A DNA stretch of 64,000 bases from Acinetobacter sp. CFCC 10889 (GCF_003268395.1 NZ_LQXQ01000011.1:33066-97065); one strand, 5' to 3'. Shown: positions 51,484 through 61,458, numbered from the stretch's first letter. Notes: generated by a model not told the origin, from the sequence alone. Program-made: numbers and translations.

Positions 51484-52785
51484 ATGGCATTAAAACTCTT
51501 AGAAATGAGTGAGGCTGATAAGCTAAGTGCTTGTAAGCTCTCTTTATTGTTGGGTGTAAATAGCTCGGATAATAAAATTGAACGTTATATGCGTGTGGCT
51601 CGCGGTATATTAAATGTGCAAAAAGCCATTTTTTATTTTCATGATGAGCCGTATGCTTGGTATACCGAATCATTGTATGATTTCCGATTTTTCCAAATTG
51701 AACATAAAAATAAAAACTTGATGTCTTATTTTGAACAAGATTTGCTGATTACGCCTTATCATCGTAATTATCAGGCTTTTTCACAGCATATTCGCAATTT
51801 AAATGTGCCACATCAACGTGCTTTTGGGCTGAATTTTAAATATAGTGATACTGGTCAGTCTTTTGGACAAGTGATTTTTTTTGATGATGCAGAGGGTGAT
51901 TTAAACGCAGATAAAATTAGTTTATTGGATGAATTAAGCTCTGGTTTGGTCACGATTTTAGAAAAGAGAACAGAATCAGAAAATTATTTAGAGCTTTATG
52001 AACAAGAGCGTGCACTCAATTTTAGTAAAACTAAATTTTTCCAAATCATCGCACATGACTTACGTGCACCATTTCATGGTTTGATTGGTTTTTCTGAGGT
52101 TTTAGCCAAAGAACAAGAAACTTTAGATGCGGACAGTATTCAAAATATTTCTGAATATTTATATGACACTGCGATGTCAACCTATACTTTATTGGAGAAT
52201 TTGCTGAATTGGGCAATGGCAGAAGGGGGACGTTTTGTCTATCACCCGATTAATTTTAATTTAAAACAGTCCACAAAGATTGTCTATGATGTGCTCAATA
52301 TGTTGGCAGTACGAAAAAATATTCAATTAATTGATGAAGTTCCTGATCAGATCAAAGTCTATGCTGACATTAACATGGTCACTTCGATTATCCAAAATTT
52401 GGTGTCAAATGCATTAAAATTCACACATATTGATGGATCAGGTAAAGTCATTATTTCTGCACAAGAAAGTCAACATGGTATTGAAATTTCGATTCGTGAT
52501 ACAGGGATGGGCATGTCAGAGCAGCAAATGCAGAAGATTTTTGAACCTGAAATTAATGCCAGTTTTAAAGGTACATCAGGTGAGCGAGGAACAGGTTTAG
52601 GTCTAGTTTTGTGTAAGCGTTTTGTGGACTTAAATCAAGGGCTAATTTCTGTGAGTTCAAGGATCGGGGATGGCACCACATTTAAAGTATTATTACCAAA
52701 AGCAAAGCATAGTCATCAAGCTTTAGTTATTGATAGTCTAGATAAAAAATCATCATTAGAACAAGAGTGTATTAAATCTCAATAA
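51484..52785 (+). CDS. GAF-domain sensor histidine kinase
   Basis: A 433-residue soluble histidine kinase. Residues about 20-165 form a GAF-like sensor. The HisKA helix has the phosphoacceptor H191 in FFQIIAHDLRAPFHGL. The ATPase domain shows the N box NLVSNALKFTH, G1 DTGMGM and G2 GERGTGLGLVLCKRF. No membrane segment is seen, so it should sense a cytoplasmic cue. No response regulator is adjacent; its partner is elsewhere. ATG 51484 follows AGGCAACC. Confidence 0.88.
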   Translation: MALKLLEMSEADKLSACKLSLLLGVNSSDNKIERYMRVARGILNVQKAIFYFHDEPYAWYTESLYDFRFFQIEHKNKNLMSYFEQDLLITPYHRNYQAFSQHIRNLNVPHQRAFGLNFKYSDTGQSFGQVIFFDDAEGDLNADKISLLDELSSGLVTILEKRTESENYLELYEQERALNFSKTKFFQIIAHDLRAPFHGLIGFSEVLAKEQETLDADSIQNISEYLYDTAMSTYTLLENLLNWAMAEGGRFVYHPINFNLKQSTKIVYDVLNMLAVRKNIQLIDEVPDQIKVYADINMVTSIIQNLVSNALKFTHIDGSGKVIISAQESQHGIEISIRDTGMGMSEQQMQKIFEPEINASFKGTSGERGTGLGLVLCKRFVDLNQGLISVSSRIGDGTTFKVLLPKAKHSHQALVIDSLDKKSSLEQECIKSQ

Positions 52786-52930
52786 CTGAGTTTGAGCACC
52801 CAAATTAAGTATTCGTAATCTACTGGTCATTTGCCTGACAGCACAGAAAAATTGCTTTTAAAATCTGCCTGTATTGGTGATAACCTGTTATAAAGAGTAA
52901 GGTGAATTAAAAAGTATAGGCTCTTTCCTC

Positions 52931-55681
52931 ATGAACGCTGAGCAATTGCAAAAAACCTTACGTGCAAGTCAGTATGCAGAACAAGTATTAAGTTTACATC
53001 AGAATTTTTTAGAACAAGATTATGCTGTTGATCAGTTTCAGTGTTCACTTTCAACGGAAAAAATTCAGCAATATTTACATGAAAATTTAATGGATCTTAC
53101 TGACGAACTGCAATGGATGAAAGCCATTCGAGTGTTACGTGCACGCTTAATGTTTCGTTGGATTTGGCAAGATGCCAATCAGTTGACCAATGTGGTGACA
53201 TTGACACGAGAATTATCTGATTTTGCTGATGCCTGTATTAATGCTGCTAAGAACTTTGCTCGTATTCCTCTAATTGCAAAGTACGGTGAACCTGTCAGTT
53301 ATTCAGGGAAAGTACAAGATTTGATTGTGATCGCGATGGGGAAATTGGGCGCTCAAGAACTGAACTTATCTAGTGATATTGATCTGATTTTTGCTTTTGA
53401 TGAGCAAGGTGAGACCAATGGGCGTAAGTGTATAGATGTGCAGCAGTTTTGTATTTTATGGGGACAAAAGCTGATTTATTTACTCGAGCATATTACCGCA
53501 GATGGTTTTGTGTTTCGTGTGGATATGCGTCTGCGTCCATGGGGGGATGGTTCTGCTTTGGCAATTAGCCATGTCGCTTTAGAGAAATATTTGAGTCAGC
53601 ATGGACGTGAATGGGAACGTTATGCGTGGATCAAAGCACGTATCGTCTCTGGTGGCAAAGAGGGTGATGATTTATTGGATATGACACGACCTTTCGTGTT
53701 TCGTAAATATGTTGATTACACTGCTTTTGAAGCCATGCGTGATATGAAAGCCATGATTGAAAGAGAAGTGGCACGTCGTAATATTTCTGATGACATTAAG
53801 CTCGGTGCAGGTGGTATTCGTGAAGTTGAGTTTATTGTTCAAGTCTTTCAGTTGATTTATGGTGGCTCAAAATTAGAATTACAAGATCGTCAATGTTTAG
53901 TGAGTTTACAGCACCTTGGAGAAGTCGGTTTACTTGATGCACAAGCGGTGCTTGATTTAGAAGATGCTTACTTATTTTTACGCCGTTTAGAGCATGCAAT
54001 TCAAGCACTTAATGATCAACAAACTCAGTCTTTACCCACTGAACCAGAATTAAGACAGCGTATTATTGACACGCTTGGCTTTGAAAGTTGGCAGCAATTT
54101 ATCGATGTTTTAAATGAAAAGCGCAGTAAAGTCATTTACCAATTTGAGCATTTAATTAAAGAAAAAGGCTATGACTCACCGGCAGAAAGTTTTAGCCAGC
54201 TTGAACAACAATTAGAAGATGTGTTGGATGAAAATGCCAAAAATTTAATCCATGAATTTTGGTATGGACATGCGATTAAGAAACTTCCTGCCAAAGCTGT
54301 GCAACGTTTAAAAGAGTTTTGGCCACATTTGATCGAAGCTGTACTTCAGTCGGATAGTCCGCAAGTGGCATTGATGCGTTTGATGCCTTTGGTTGAGTCA
54401 GTAATGCGCCGTACTGTGTATTTGGTGATGTTGATTGAAAGCAAAGGTGCATTACAGCGTTTAGTCAAAATGGCGACTGTAAGCCCATGGATTTGTGAAG
54501 AATTGACCCATTACCCAGTGCTTTTGGATGAATTTTTGTCGATGGATTTCGAGTTGCCAAAACGTAAAGACTTGGAAGATTCACTCCGTCAGCAACTATT
54601 ACGCATCGAGATTGATCAAGTTGAAGATCAAATGCGAGTATTGCGTTTATTTAAAAAATCCAATGTACTCACTGTTGCAGCCAGTGATGTTTTGGCTGAA
54701 AGCCCACTCATGAAAGTCTCGGATGCATTGACTGACATTGCAGAAGTTTCAGTGATTGCAACATTAAATTTAGCTTATCAAATGGTCGCTAAACGGCATG
54801 GTTATCCGCTAGATGCTGATGGGCAACGCTGTTCATTGGATCATATTGCATTTACTGTGATTGGTTATGGTAAGGTGGGTGGAATTGAGCTCGGCTATGG
54901 TTCTGATTTAGATCTCGTTTTTATTCATTATATGGATGAGCAGGCAGATACAGATGGACAAAAAGCCATTAGTGGTTTTGAGTTTGCCATGCGTGTAGCA
55001 CAGAAATTTATGTCGCTGATGACCACACAAACTTTGGATGGTCGTGTTTATGAAATCGACACACGTTTACGTCCATCAGGTGAGGCAGGTTTGTTGGTCA
55101 CAAGTTTAAAAGCTTTTGAACAATATCAACTAAAAAGTGCATGGGTATGGGAACATCAAGCCATTGTTCGTGCACGTTCAATTGCAGGTGAATCTTCATT
55201 GCGGACTAAGTTTGAAGAATTACGCTGTCGTATTTTAACTTTGCCACGTGAAGAAGAAATGGTGCGTCAAGAAGTATTAAAAATGCGCCAAAAAATGAAA
55301 GATCATCTAGGTTCTTCAAAAGAACAGAAAAAAGATGGAATTTTTCATTTAAAACAGGATGCAGGTGGTATCGTTGACATTGAATTTATGGCACAGTATG
55401 CAGTACTCGCATGGAGTGGGACGAATAAAGATCTCGCCCATTTTTCCGATAATGTGCGAATTCTTGAAGATGCTGCAAAAGCAGGCTGCTTATCCAGTGA
55501 AGATGCCTCAGCATTAATCCAAGCTTATCTGCGTGAACGAGCCGAGAGCCACCGTCTAGCCCTTGCAAATCATAATATGCAAGTGAGTGCTACGGATTGG
55601 CACGATACCAGAGAGATCGTTTGCAAGTTATGGCAAAGACTAATTGATCCAACTGCGATTTTCGCATTGGAAAGTGAATAA
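52931..55681 (+). CDS. glnE: Bifunctional glutamine-synthetase adenylyltransferase/deadenylase
   Basis: Adds or removes AMP on glutamine synthetase under control of PII proteins. The 916-residue chain has two nucleotidyltransferase domains, each with the metal motif: LSSDIDLIF (N-terminal, deadenylylation) and GYGSDLDLVF (C-terminal, adenylylation). Segments GAGGIREVEF and DAGGIVDIEF follow each. Slightly shorter than the E. coli protein (946). It is 31 bp before the ilvE start, so the two may share a transcript. Confidence 0.96.
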   Translation: MNAEQLQKTLRASQYAEQVLSLHQNFLEQDYAVDQFQCSLSTEKIQQYLHENLMDLTDELQWMKAIRVLRARLMFRWIWQDANQLTNVVTLTRELSDFADACINAAKNFARIPLIAKYGEPVSYSGKVQDLIVIAMGKLGAQELNLSSDIDLIFAFDEQGETNGRKCIDVQQFCILWGQKLIYLLEHITADGFVFRVDMRLRPWGDGSALAISHVALEKYLSQHGREWERYAWIKARIVSGGKEGDDLLDMTRPFVFRKYVDYTAFEAMRDMKAMIEREVARRNISDDIKLGAGGIREVEFIVQVFQLIYGGSKLELQDRQCLVSLQHLGEVGLLDAQAVLDLEDAYLFLRRLEHAIQALNDQQTQSLPTEPELRQRIIDTLGFESWQQFIDVLNEKRSKVIYQFEHLIKEKGYDSPAESFSQLEQQLEDVLDENAKNLIHEFWYGHAIKKLPAKAVQRLKEFWPHLIEAVLQSDSPQVALMRLMPLVESVMRRTVYLVMLIESKGALQRLVKMATVSPWICEELTHYPVLLDEFLSMDFELPKRKDLEDSLRQQLLRIEIDQVEDQMRVLRLFKKSNVLTVAASDVLAESPLMKVSDALTDIAEVSVIATLNLAYQMVAKRHGYPLDADGQRCSLDHIAFTVIGYGKVGGIELGYGSDLDLVFIHYMDEQADTDGQKAISGFEFAMRVAQKFMSLMTTQTLDGRVYEIDTRLRPSGEAGLLVTSLKAFEQYQLKSAWVWEHQAIVRARSIAGESSLRTKFEELRCRILTLPREEEMVRQEVLKMRQKMKDHLGSSKEQKKDGIFHLKQDAGGIVDIEFMAQYAVLAWSGTNKDLAHFSDNVRILEDAAKAGCLSSEDASALIQAYLRERAESHRLALANHNMQVSATDWHDTREIVCKLWQRLIDPTAIFALESE

Positions 55682-55712
55682 TTGTGTAAAAAGAATATAT
55701 TGGAGTTGTGTC

Positions 55713-56639
55713 ATGAATTTGGCTGATCGTGATGGTTTTATTTGGCAAGATGGACAAATGGTGGATTGGCGTGAAGCAAAAGTCCACGTCTTAACGCATA
55801 CGCTACATTATAGTATGGGTGTGTTTGAAGGCGTCCGAGCTTATGAAACACCAAATGGTACCGCGATTTTCCGTCTCCAAGATCATACAAAACGTTTGTT
55901 AAATTCTGCAAAAATTTATCAAATGAAAGTCCCATTTGATCAAGCGACACTTGAACAAGCTCAAATTGATGTGGTACGTGAAAATAAATTGGCATCTTGC
56001 TATTTACGTCCAATCATTTTCATTGGTTCGGAAAAACTCGGTATTGCTGCAACAGATAACACCATTCATGCCACTGTAGCGGCATGGAGCTGGGGTGCTT
56101 ATCTTGGTGATGACGCAATGGCGAAAGGCATTCGTGTAAAAACGTCTTCATTTACCCATCATCACCCGAATGTGACGATGTGTAAGGCAAAAGCGGCAGG
56201 TAACTATACTTTGTCTATTCTTGCACACCAAGAAGTTGCTCAAGCAGGTTATGACGAAGCAATGTTAATGGACCCACAAGGTTATGTATGCCAAGGTTCA
56301 GGCGAAAACGTATTCTTGGTGAAAGATGGTGTATTGCATACGCCTGATATCGCAGGCGGTGCGTTGGATGGTATTACCCGTCAAACCATTATGACCATTG
56401 CTAAAGATTTGGGTATTGAAGTAGTTGAACGCCGTATTACTCGTGATGAATTCTACATCGGTGATGAAGCATTCTTTACAGGAACTGCTGCTGAAGTGAC
56501 ACCAATCCGTGAATATGATGACCGAGAAATTGGTTCAGGTACTCGTGGTCCGATCACTGAAAAAATCCAAAAAGCATTCTTTGATGCTGTTCAGGGTAAA
56601 GACCCTAAATATGCACATTGGTTGACTTATGTTAAATAA
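55713..56639 (+). CDS. ilvE: Branched-chain amino acid aminotransferase
   Basis: A PLP-dependent fold-type IV enzyme for the last step of Ile, Leu and Val synthesis. It shows HYSMGVFEGVRAYE near the start, the PLP lysine region CKAKAAGNY and FFTGTAAEVTPIR near the end. ATG 55713 with TGGAG at 55701-55705 is chosen; the frame runs back to 55644 inside glnE. Length 308 is normal. It marks the left border of the outer-core LOS locus. Confidence 0.96.
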   Translation: MNLADRDGFIWQDGQMVDWREAKVHVLTHTLHYSMGVFEGVRAYETPNGTAIFRLQDHTKRLLNSAKIYQMKVPFDQATLEQAQIDVVRENKLASCYLRPIIFIGSEKLGIAATDNTIHATVAAWSWGAYLGDDAMAKGIRVKTSSFTHHHPNVTMCKAKAAGNYTLSILAHQEVAQAGYDEAMLMDPQGYVCQGSGENVFLVKDGVLHTPDIAGGALDGITRQTIMTIAKDLGIEVVERRITRDEFYIGDEAFFTGTAAEVTPIREYDDREIGSGTRGPITEKIQKAFFDAVQGKDPKYAHWLTYVK

Positions 56640-56655
56640 GTTGATCAGTTAAGAT

Positions 56656-56684
56656 AAAAGGCGGAACATTATGTTTCGCCTTTT
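56656..56684 (+). terminator. Intrinsic terminator after ilvE
   Basis: AAAAGGCGGAACAT (56656-56669) pairs with ATGTTTCGCCTTTT (56671-56684), with one wobble pair, ending in a T run. Confidence 0.85.
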
Positions 56685-56689
56685 TTATT

Positions 56690-56935
56690 AGACCTCTTGC
56701 GAAAGTTATTTTCAGCGAGATCTAAATCAATATTGAATGTTCCCTCTCCTTTCAGGATGAGAAACATCGTTTCGCAAGAGGGAGAGGTTTTCTATTTAAA
56801 AGCCCCCTCATCCTCTTGCGGAGTTACCTCCTCATCCCTGAGCCATATATGGCGCAAGAGAAGGAACTCCCAATATTCTTTTGGATATGTTTTTAATCTA
56901 AAATTTGAACATTTTTTGACTTACGCAAGAGGTCT
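56690..56935. mobile_element. 246-bp MITE-like element with terminal inverted repeats
   Basis: Left end AGACCTCTTGCGAAAGT (56690-56706) and right end ACTTACGCAAGAGGTCT (56919-56935) are inverted copies matching at 16 of 17 positions. ATT flanks both ends directly (left ...TATT, right ATTG...), compatible with a 3-bp target duplication; a TA duplication is the other reading. Inside, the core CTCTTGCG/CGCAAGAG recurs at 56773-56780, 56813-56820 and 56853-56860. There are further hairpins (CCTCTCC 56743-56749 with GGAGAGG 56781-56787; GCCATATATGGC 56842-56853). No transposase is encoded; a non-autonomous element moved by an IS with like ends is the best reading. Confidence 0.65.
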
Positions 56936-56980
56936 ATTGTTTATTTTCAATTTTTTTTGAATGTTTGTAAGGATGTTGAG

Positions 56981-57820
56981 ATGCATATCGTCTATGTCAG
57001 TGATGGAAAAGCAGGGCATCGTTCACAGGCGATGGGGCTGTTTAAAGCCATGCAAAGACAGTCATTACAGCAGGTGACTTTTGAAGAAATTTCAATTGAA
57101 ACATTGCCTATTTTTCCTTTGCTGATGGGGATATTCAAAAAGGATATTTCACAACTGAAGCAAGCACCTGATTATATTTTTGGTGTGGGCAGTCATACCC
57201 AATTACGTGTTTTACTATTGGGAAAAATATATCAAAATGCCAAAACTGTGATTTTGATGAAACCCAATTTTCCATTTTCATGGTTTGATTATGCTGTGAT
57301 TCCTGAGCATGATGAGGTGCAAGCATCGGAGCATGTTATTGTGACGCAAGGTGCATTGAATCCGATTGTGAATGAGCAGCGACATCAGCAAAATCGGATT
57401 TTAATTACGCTTGGTGGCTCATCTAAACGACATCAGTGGAATGCTGGAAAAGTATTGCAAAATATTGAAAGTATTGTACAAGATAATCCTCATGCTGAGA
57501 TTATTCTGACCACGTCACGTCGTACTCCAAATGAATTTTTAGCGCAGTTGCAGCAGTATGATTTTGCAGAAAAATTGCAGATTTTCCCTGTAGAGCAAAC
57601 ACCACAAGGATGGATCTTTGAGGAAATGCAAAAAGCCGAAGCAGTGTGGGTGACAGAAGACAGCGTTTCGATGATTTATGAAGCATTAACCGCAGGTTGT
57701 CGAGTGGGGGTGATCATGATTGATCGTTTAAAATCTGATAGAATTACGAGGGTATTGGATCAGTTGATTTCTTCGAATAATTTTGATCAGCAAATGATCA
57801 TTTATTTAATTCAGAACTGA
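56981..57820 (+). CDS. ELM1/GtrOC1-family protein, first gene of the outer-core LOS locus
   Basis: A 279-residue protein of the ELM1 (COG3660) family, recognised from HIVYVSDGKAGHRSQAMGL at the start, FGVGSHTQLRVLL, ILITLGGSSKRH and VWVTEDSVSMIYEALTAG. The fold is GT-B-like, and in A. baumannii OC loci the protein next to ilvE of this type is called GtrOC1. ATG 56981 is preferred (AAGGATG just upstream) over ATG 56957. It is probably a glycosyltransferase for the LOS core; the donor is unknown. Confidence 0.82.
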   Translation: MHIVYVSDGKAGHRSQAMGLFKAMQRQSLQQVTFEEISIETLPIFPLLMGIFKKDISQLKQAPDYIFGVGSHTQLRVLLLGKIYQNAKTVILMKPNFPFSWFDYAVIPEHDEVQASEHVIVTQGALNPIVNEQRHQQNRILITLGGSSKRHQWNAGKVLQNIESIVQDNPHAEIILTTSRRTPNEFLAQLQQYDFAEKLQIFPVEQTPQGWIFEEMQKAEAVWVTEDSVSMIYEALTAGCRVGVIMIDRLKSDRITRVLDQLISSNNFDQQMIIYLIQN

Positions 57821-57870
57821 ACGAAGCAACTCGAGTTGCTCAAGTGTTATTGAAAACATAGAGTTTTTTC

Positions 57871-58899
57871 ATGAAAATTTTACACATTGCAAATTTTGGC
57901 TTTAATAAACAAGGTGCTCATTTTTATTGTACAGACCGTAAAATTTCATCAGGTCTAATTGAAAATGGGCATTTTGTATATGATTTTAGTTTTCGTGATA
58001 TGGCGCGAATGGGGACTATATTTAAGACTAAAAAACTAGGTGCAAGTTGGGCAAATAAAGAAATTTTAAAAATTGTTCATAATATTGAACCTGATTTAGT
58101 CTTAATTGGACATAGTGACTTAATGAGTCCTATGGTGCTCCAGAATATTAAGCAATTATTTCCAAAAACGAAGATTGCATTTTGGTATGTTGATCCTTTG
58201 TACTTGGAGCAAAAATTAGGTTTTATACGTGAGTTTTCTCCTTATTTAGATGCAATATTTTGTACGACAGGTGGAGAATATTTACAGAAATTAAAACAAC
58301 CACATTTAAAAGTCGCTTATATGCCAAATGTAGGACATCGAAATGTTGAGGTCTTAAAGCAGTTTGAGTCTGAAAATATTGATAAAGATTTTATTTTCTG
58401 TGGTGTTGTATATAAAGAGCCAGTACGTGAAAAGTTCTTAAAAGACTTAGCTGATACTTTACAGAATAACCAAGTTAAATATCAGTATTATGGTTGTTTT
58501 GATCAAGCAGGTGTTTATGGTAAAGGCTATTATAAAGTGTTGTCAGAGGCGAGAATGGGATTAAATTATTCTCGTAAAAATGATGTGACTTTATATAGTT
58601 CAGATCGTATTGTGCAATTAACAGGAAATGGGTTATTGACATTCAGCCCACGTATTCCTGATTTTGAAAAATTATATACCGAGCAAGAGATCATTTATTT
58701 TGATGATCAAAATGATTTAGCATACAAAATTAAATATTATGCCGATCATTTGATTGAAGCGAAACAAATTGCTGAAGCTGGGTGGAATAAAACACGCCAT
58801 AGTTTTAATGCGAAACGTATTAGTCAATTTATGTTGGAAGTTACGTTTGATCAACTACTTTCGGAAGTATATGAATGGGCAGATGAGGTGTATACATAA
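57871..58899 (+). CDS. Glycosyltransferase, CgeB-like (outer-core LOS locus)
   Basis: A 342-residue GT-B-type transferase. The N-terminus MKILHIANFGFNKQGAHFY and the C-terminal CgeB-like segment (MGLNYSRKNDVTLYSSDRIVQLTGNG, written in part: MGLNYSRKNDVTLY) fit the second OC-locus transferase (GtrOC2 position). It overlaps the deacetylase start by one base (TAATG), so they are coupled. The acceptor sugar is not known. Confidence 0.82.
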   Translation: MKILHIANFGFNKQGAHFYCTDRKISSGLIENGHFVYDFSFRDMARMGTIFKTKKLGASWANKEILKIVHNIEPDLVLIGHSDLMSPMVLQNIKQLFPKTKIAFWYVDPLYLEQKLGFIREFSPYLDAIFCTTGGEYLQKLKQPHLKVAYMPNVGHRNVEVLKQFESENIDKDFIFCGVVYKEPVREKFLKDLADTLQNNQVKYQYYGCFDQAGVYGKGYYKVLSEARMGLNYSRKNDVTLYSSDRIVQLTGNGLLTFSPRIPDFEKLYTEQEIIYFDDQNDLAYKIKYYADHLIEAKQIAEAGWNKTRHSFNAKRISQFMLEVTFDQLLSEVYEWADEVYT

Positions 58900-59651
58900 T
58901 GTGGTTTTTTTACATGATCTTAGGGTTCTCCATCTTTGCAAGTGTATTATATTTTATGGGGAATTACACCTTTTGGCTGCCATTGCGTAGTGCAAAACTA
59001 CCTCGTGTGATTATGTTCCATCAAGTGACGCCCTATGCTGAATCATCAGGTATGAATATGCCACCTGAAAAATTTGAGCAATTACTACAATACTTGTTGA
59101 AAAAAAATGCAATATTTTGTTTTGTGTCTGAACTTGATCAATATCAAGGGCAAAGTAATGTATTTGCATTATCATTTGATGATGGCTTTTTAGATAATTA
59201 CCAATTTGCTTATCCATTAATCAAAAAATATAAAGCGAAAGCAACGATTTATCTTGCGACTCAAATCGAAGGGATTGAAAAGTTAGATTCTAAACAAATT
59301 CAAGAAATGGCGGAGTCGGGCATAATTGAATTTGGTGCACACACACAGCACCATGTGAATTTATTAAAATTGAGTGATGATGAAGCCTATCGTGAAATGC
59401 AGGCATCAAAACAAGATGTTGAAGCACTTGTTGGTTGTTGCCCAAGCTTTGCTTACCCATTTGGGCGTTTTACTGAAAAGCATCAGCATATGGCGAAGGA
59501 AATTGGTTTTAAAAATGCAGTTTCTACACGTAAAAAAGTTGAAGCATATACGCCTGATAATCAGTTTAATTTACCCCGTGTCAGTACACATGGTGCAATG
59601 AATGCTTTGCAAATGCGTATTGCTTTAGCAAAAGGACGTTATAAATTATGA
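58899..59651 (+). CDS. pda1: Membrane-anchored polysaccharide deacetylase (outer-core LOS locus)
   Basis: A NodB-fold deacetylase that removes N-acetyl groups from a sugar, probably a HexNAc of the LOS core. A membrane helix at residues 3-25 anchors it. The catalytic motif 1 is SFDDGF (base and metal Asp) and motif 2 is HTQHH (metal histidines). SFAYPFGRF is motif 3. It occupies the pda1 position of A. baumannii OC loci. It overlaps both neighbours by 1 and 4 bp. Confidence 0.87.
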   Translation: MWFFYMILGFSIFASVLYFMGNYTFWLPLRSAKLPRVIMFHQVTPYAESSGMNMPPEKFEQLLQYLLKKNAIFCFVSELDQYQGQSNVFALSFDDGFLDNYQFAYPLIKKYKAKATIYLATQIEGIEKLDSKQIQEMAESGIIEFGAHTQHHVNLLKLSDDEAYREMQASKQDVEALVGCCPSFAYPFGRFTEKHQHMAKEIGFKNAVSTRKKVEAYTPDNQFNLPRVSTHGAMNALQMRIALAKGRYKL

Positions 59652-60421
59652 TTCCTTGTAGTGTTTATATTGTGACCTTGAACTGTGGCGCATGGCTTAA
59701 GGATACTTTAAAAAGTGTGCAAGATTTTTCAGAAGTGATTATCTTAGATTCGGGAAGTACAGATGATACTTATCAAATTGCCAAATCCTTTGCGAATGTC
59801 ACGATTTCACATCAAGATTGGCAAGGCTATGCAGGGCAAAAAAGCTTAGCATTGGCTAAGTGCCAAAATGAGTGGGTATTAAATCTTGATGGTGATGAAG
59901 TTTTATCACCTGAGTTGAAAGCTGAAATATCACAAACAATTCAAGATAGCCAAATTGATGCTTTAATTACACCGATTAATGATGTTTTTCTTGGTGTTGC
60001 GAATAGTAAGCATACAAAAAAACATGCCAAAATTCGTTTTTTTCGTAAGAGCAAAGGACATTATGACCTTGAAAATAAAGTCCATGAAAATGTAATTGTG
60101 GATGGGCAAAGCATTCGTGCTGATGGGGATATTTATCATTATGGTGAATCGAGTATTTTCGTTAAAGTTGAAAAAAATAATCAATATTCAAATTTAAAAG
60201 CAATCGAAAAATTTCAAAAGGGTAAAAAACCAAGTCTGTTAAAGTTGAGTTTAGTGATGCCAATGACTTTCTTAAAGTCTTACTTTATTCGACGCAGTTT
60301 TTTAAATGGTTGGCGTGGTTTTGTAAATAGCATGATTAATGCATTTTATGCTTTTTTGAAAGAAGCAAAATTATTCGAACAATATCAAAATGCAGCCAAG
60401 AAAAAACAGGATCAATCATGA
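59648..60421 (+). CDS. GT2 glycosyltransferase, WaaE/KdtX-like (outer-core LOS locus)
   Basis: A 257-residue GT-A transferase resembling the WaaE beta-1,4-glucosyltransferases that decorate the inner core. It has SVYIVTLNCGAWL at the start, ILDSGSTDDT, and the metal motif NLDGDE. It corresponds to the GtrOC3 position. Overlaps on both sides (ATGA) show coupling with the deacetylase and the next transferase. Confidence 0.86.
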   Translation: MIPCSVYIVTLNCGAWLKDTLKSVQDFSEVIILDSGSTDDTYQIAKSFANVTISHQDWQGYAGQKSLALAKCQNEWVLNLDGDEVLSPELKAEISQTIQDSQIDALITPINDVFLGVANSKHTKKHAKIRFFRKSKGHYDLENKVHENVIVDGQSIRADGDIYHYGESSIFVKVEKNNQYSNLKAIEKFQKGKKPSLLKLSLVMPMTFLKSYFIRRSFLNGWRGFVNSMINAFYAFLKEAKLFEQYQNAAKKKQDQS

Positions 60422-61458
60422 AAGTTGTGCAAGTATTAGCGACAAGTGGTGGTGTGGGAGGCTTGGAGCAGCATACTTTTAGTCTTGTCAATGAAATGGC
60501 ATTACAACATGAAGTACATATCTTAGCGCATCTATGTTATGCAGATAAATTTACTTCAAATGTACATTTTCATGCAGTAAATTTTGCACGTAGTCGTTGG
60601 AATATATTTTTATTATGGCAACTCAAAAATATCATTAATCAAATTCAGCCCGATATCGTGCATGCACAAGCAGGAAAAGCGGCTGAATTGGTTTCAAAAA
60701 TACATCGCTGTTTAAAACCTGTAAAATTTGTGACCACCATTCACGGAACTAAAAAAAATAAAGCCATTTATGCATCAGGAGATGCGGTGATTGCAGTGAG
60801 TCAGGCGTTAACGGAAGGTATTCCAAGCGACAAAGTTCATGTGATTTATAATGGTGTACATACACAGAAAACACTTTCTGAAGTACAAAAAACACAATTA
60901 AAAACGGAAATTTATGGTCAATTTTCCAACTTAGATGCGACCAAAAAAATAGTGATGTGCATTGGTCGGCTAGAACCTGTAAAAAATATCAGTGTATTGA
61001 TCAAAGCCATGCAAGGTATAGATGCAAATCTTTGGATCATAGGTGATGGATCATTAAGAAAAGACTTAGAGTTACAAGTAGCTCAGCAAAATATGCAAAA
61101 CCGAGTGGCATTTTGGGGCTTTAGAATGGATGCGCGAGATTTAATACAACTCGCTGATATCGTTGCACTTTCATCTGATCGAGAAGGATTTCCATTGGTA
61201 ATGGTTGAAGCATTACAATCTGATAAAGTAATGGCATCAACCAAAGTGAATGGTGTTGTTGAGTGGTTGCCTGACATGTATCTGGCAAATATTGGTGATG
61301 TTGACGGTTTACAAAAAGCGATTCAATCTGCTTTAGAGCAAACGGCAATTGATGATTTTCAACCATTGTTTACCAAAGCCAAAGCGGAGTTAACGGTTAC
61401 AGCTATGACTCAGCAAACATTGGAAATCTATCAGCATTTACTGAATGCACATGAATAG
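60418..61458 (+). CDS. GT4 glycosyltransferase (outer-core LOS locus)
   Basis: A 346-residue GT-B transferase of family 4 (GtrOC4 position). N-terminal VLATSGGVGGLEQHTFSLV; donor domain with IGRLEPVKNISVLI, IIGDGSLRKDL and the E-x7-E motif in DREGFPLVMVEALQ. The stop codon ends at 61458, and the next base begins the stop codon of the reverse gene, so the two genes abut with no spacer and no room for a terminator. Confidence 0.87.
   Translation: MKVVQVLATSGGVGGLEQHTFSLVNEMALQHEVHILAHLCYADKFTSNVHFHAVNFARSRWNIFLLWQLKNIINQIQPDIVHAQAGKAAELVSKIHRCLKPVKFVTTIHGTKKNKAIYASGDAVIAVSQALTEGIPSDKVHVIYNGVHTQKTLSEVQKTQLKTEIYGQFSNLDATKKIVMCIGRLEPVKNISVLIKAMQGIDANLWIIGDGSLRKDLELQVAQQNMQNRVAFWGFRMDARDLIQLADIVALSSDREGFPLVMVEALQSDKVMASTKVNGVVEWLPDMYLANIGDVDGLQKAIQSALEQTAIDDFQPLFTKAKAELTVTAMTQQTLEIYQHLLNAHE

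Noticed and set aside
56697..56960. 87-codon ORF across the MITE-like element
   Set aside because: It simply reads through the inverted-repeat element; its content is explained by the repeats.
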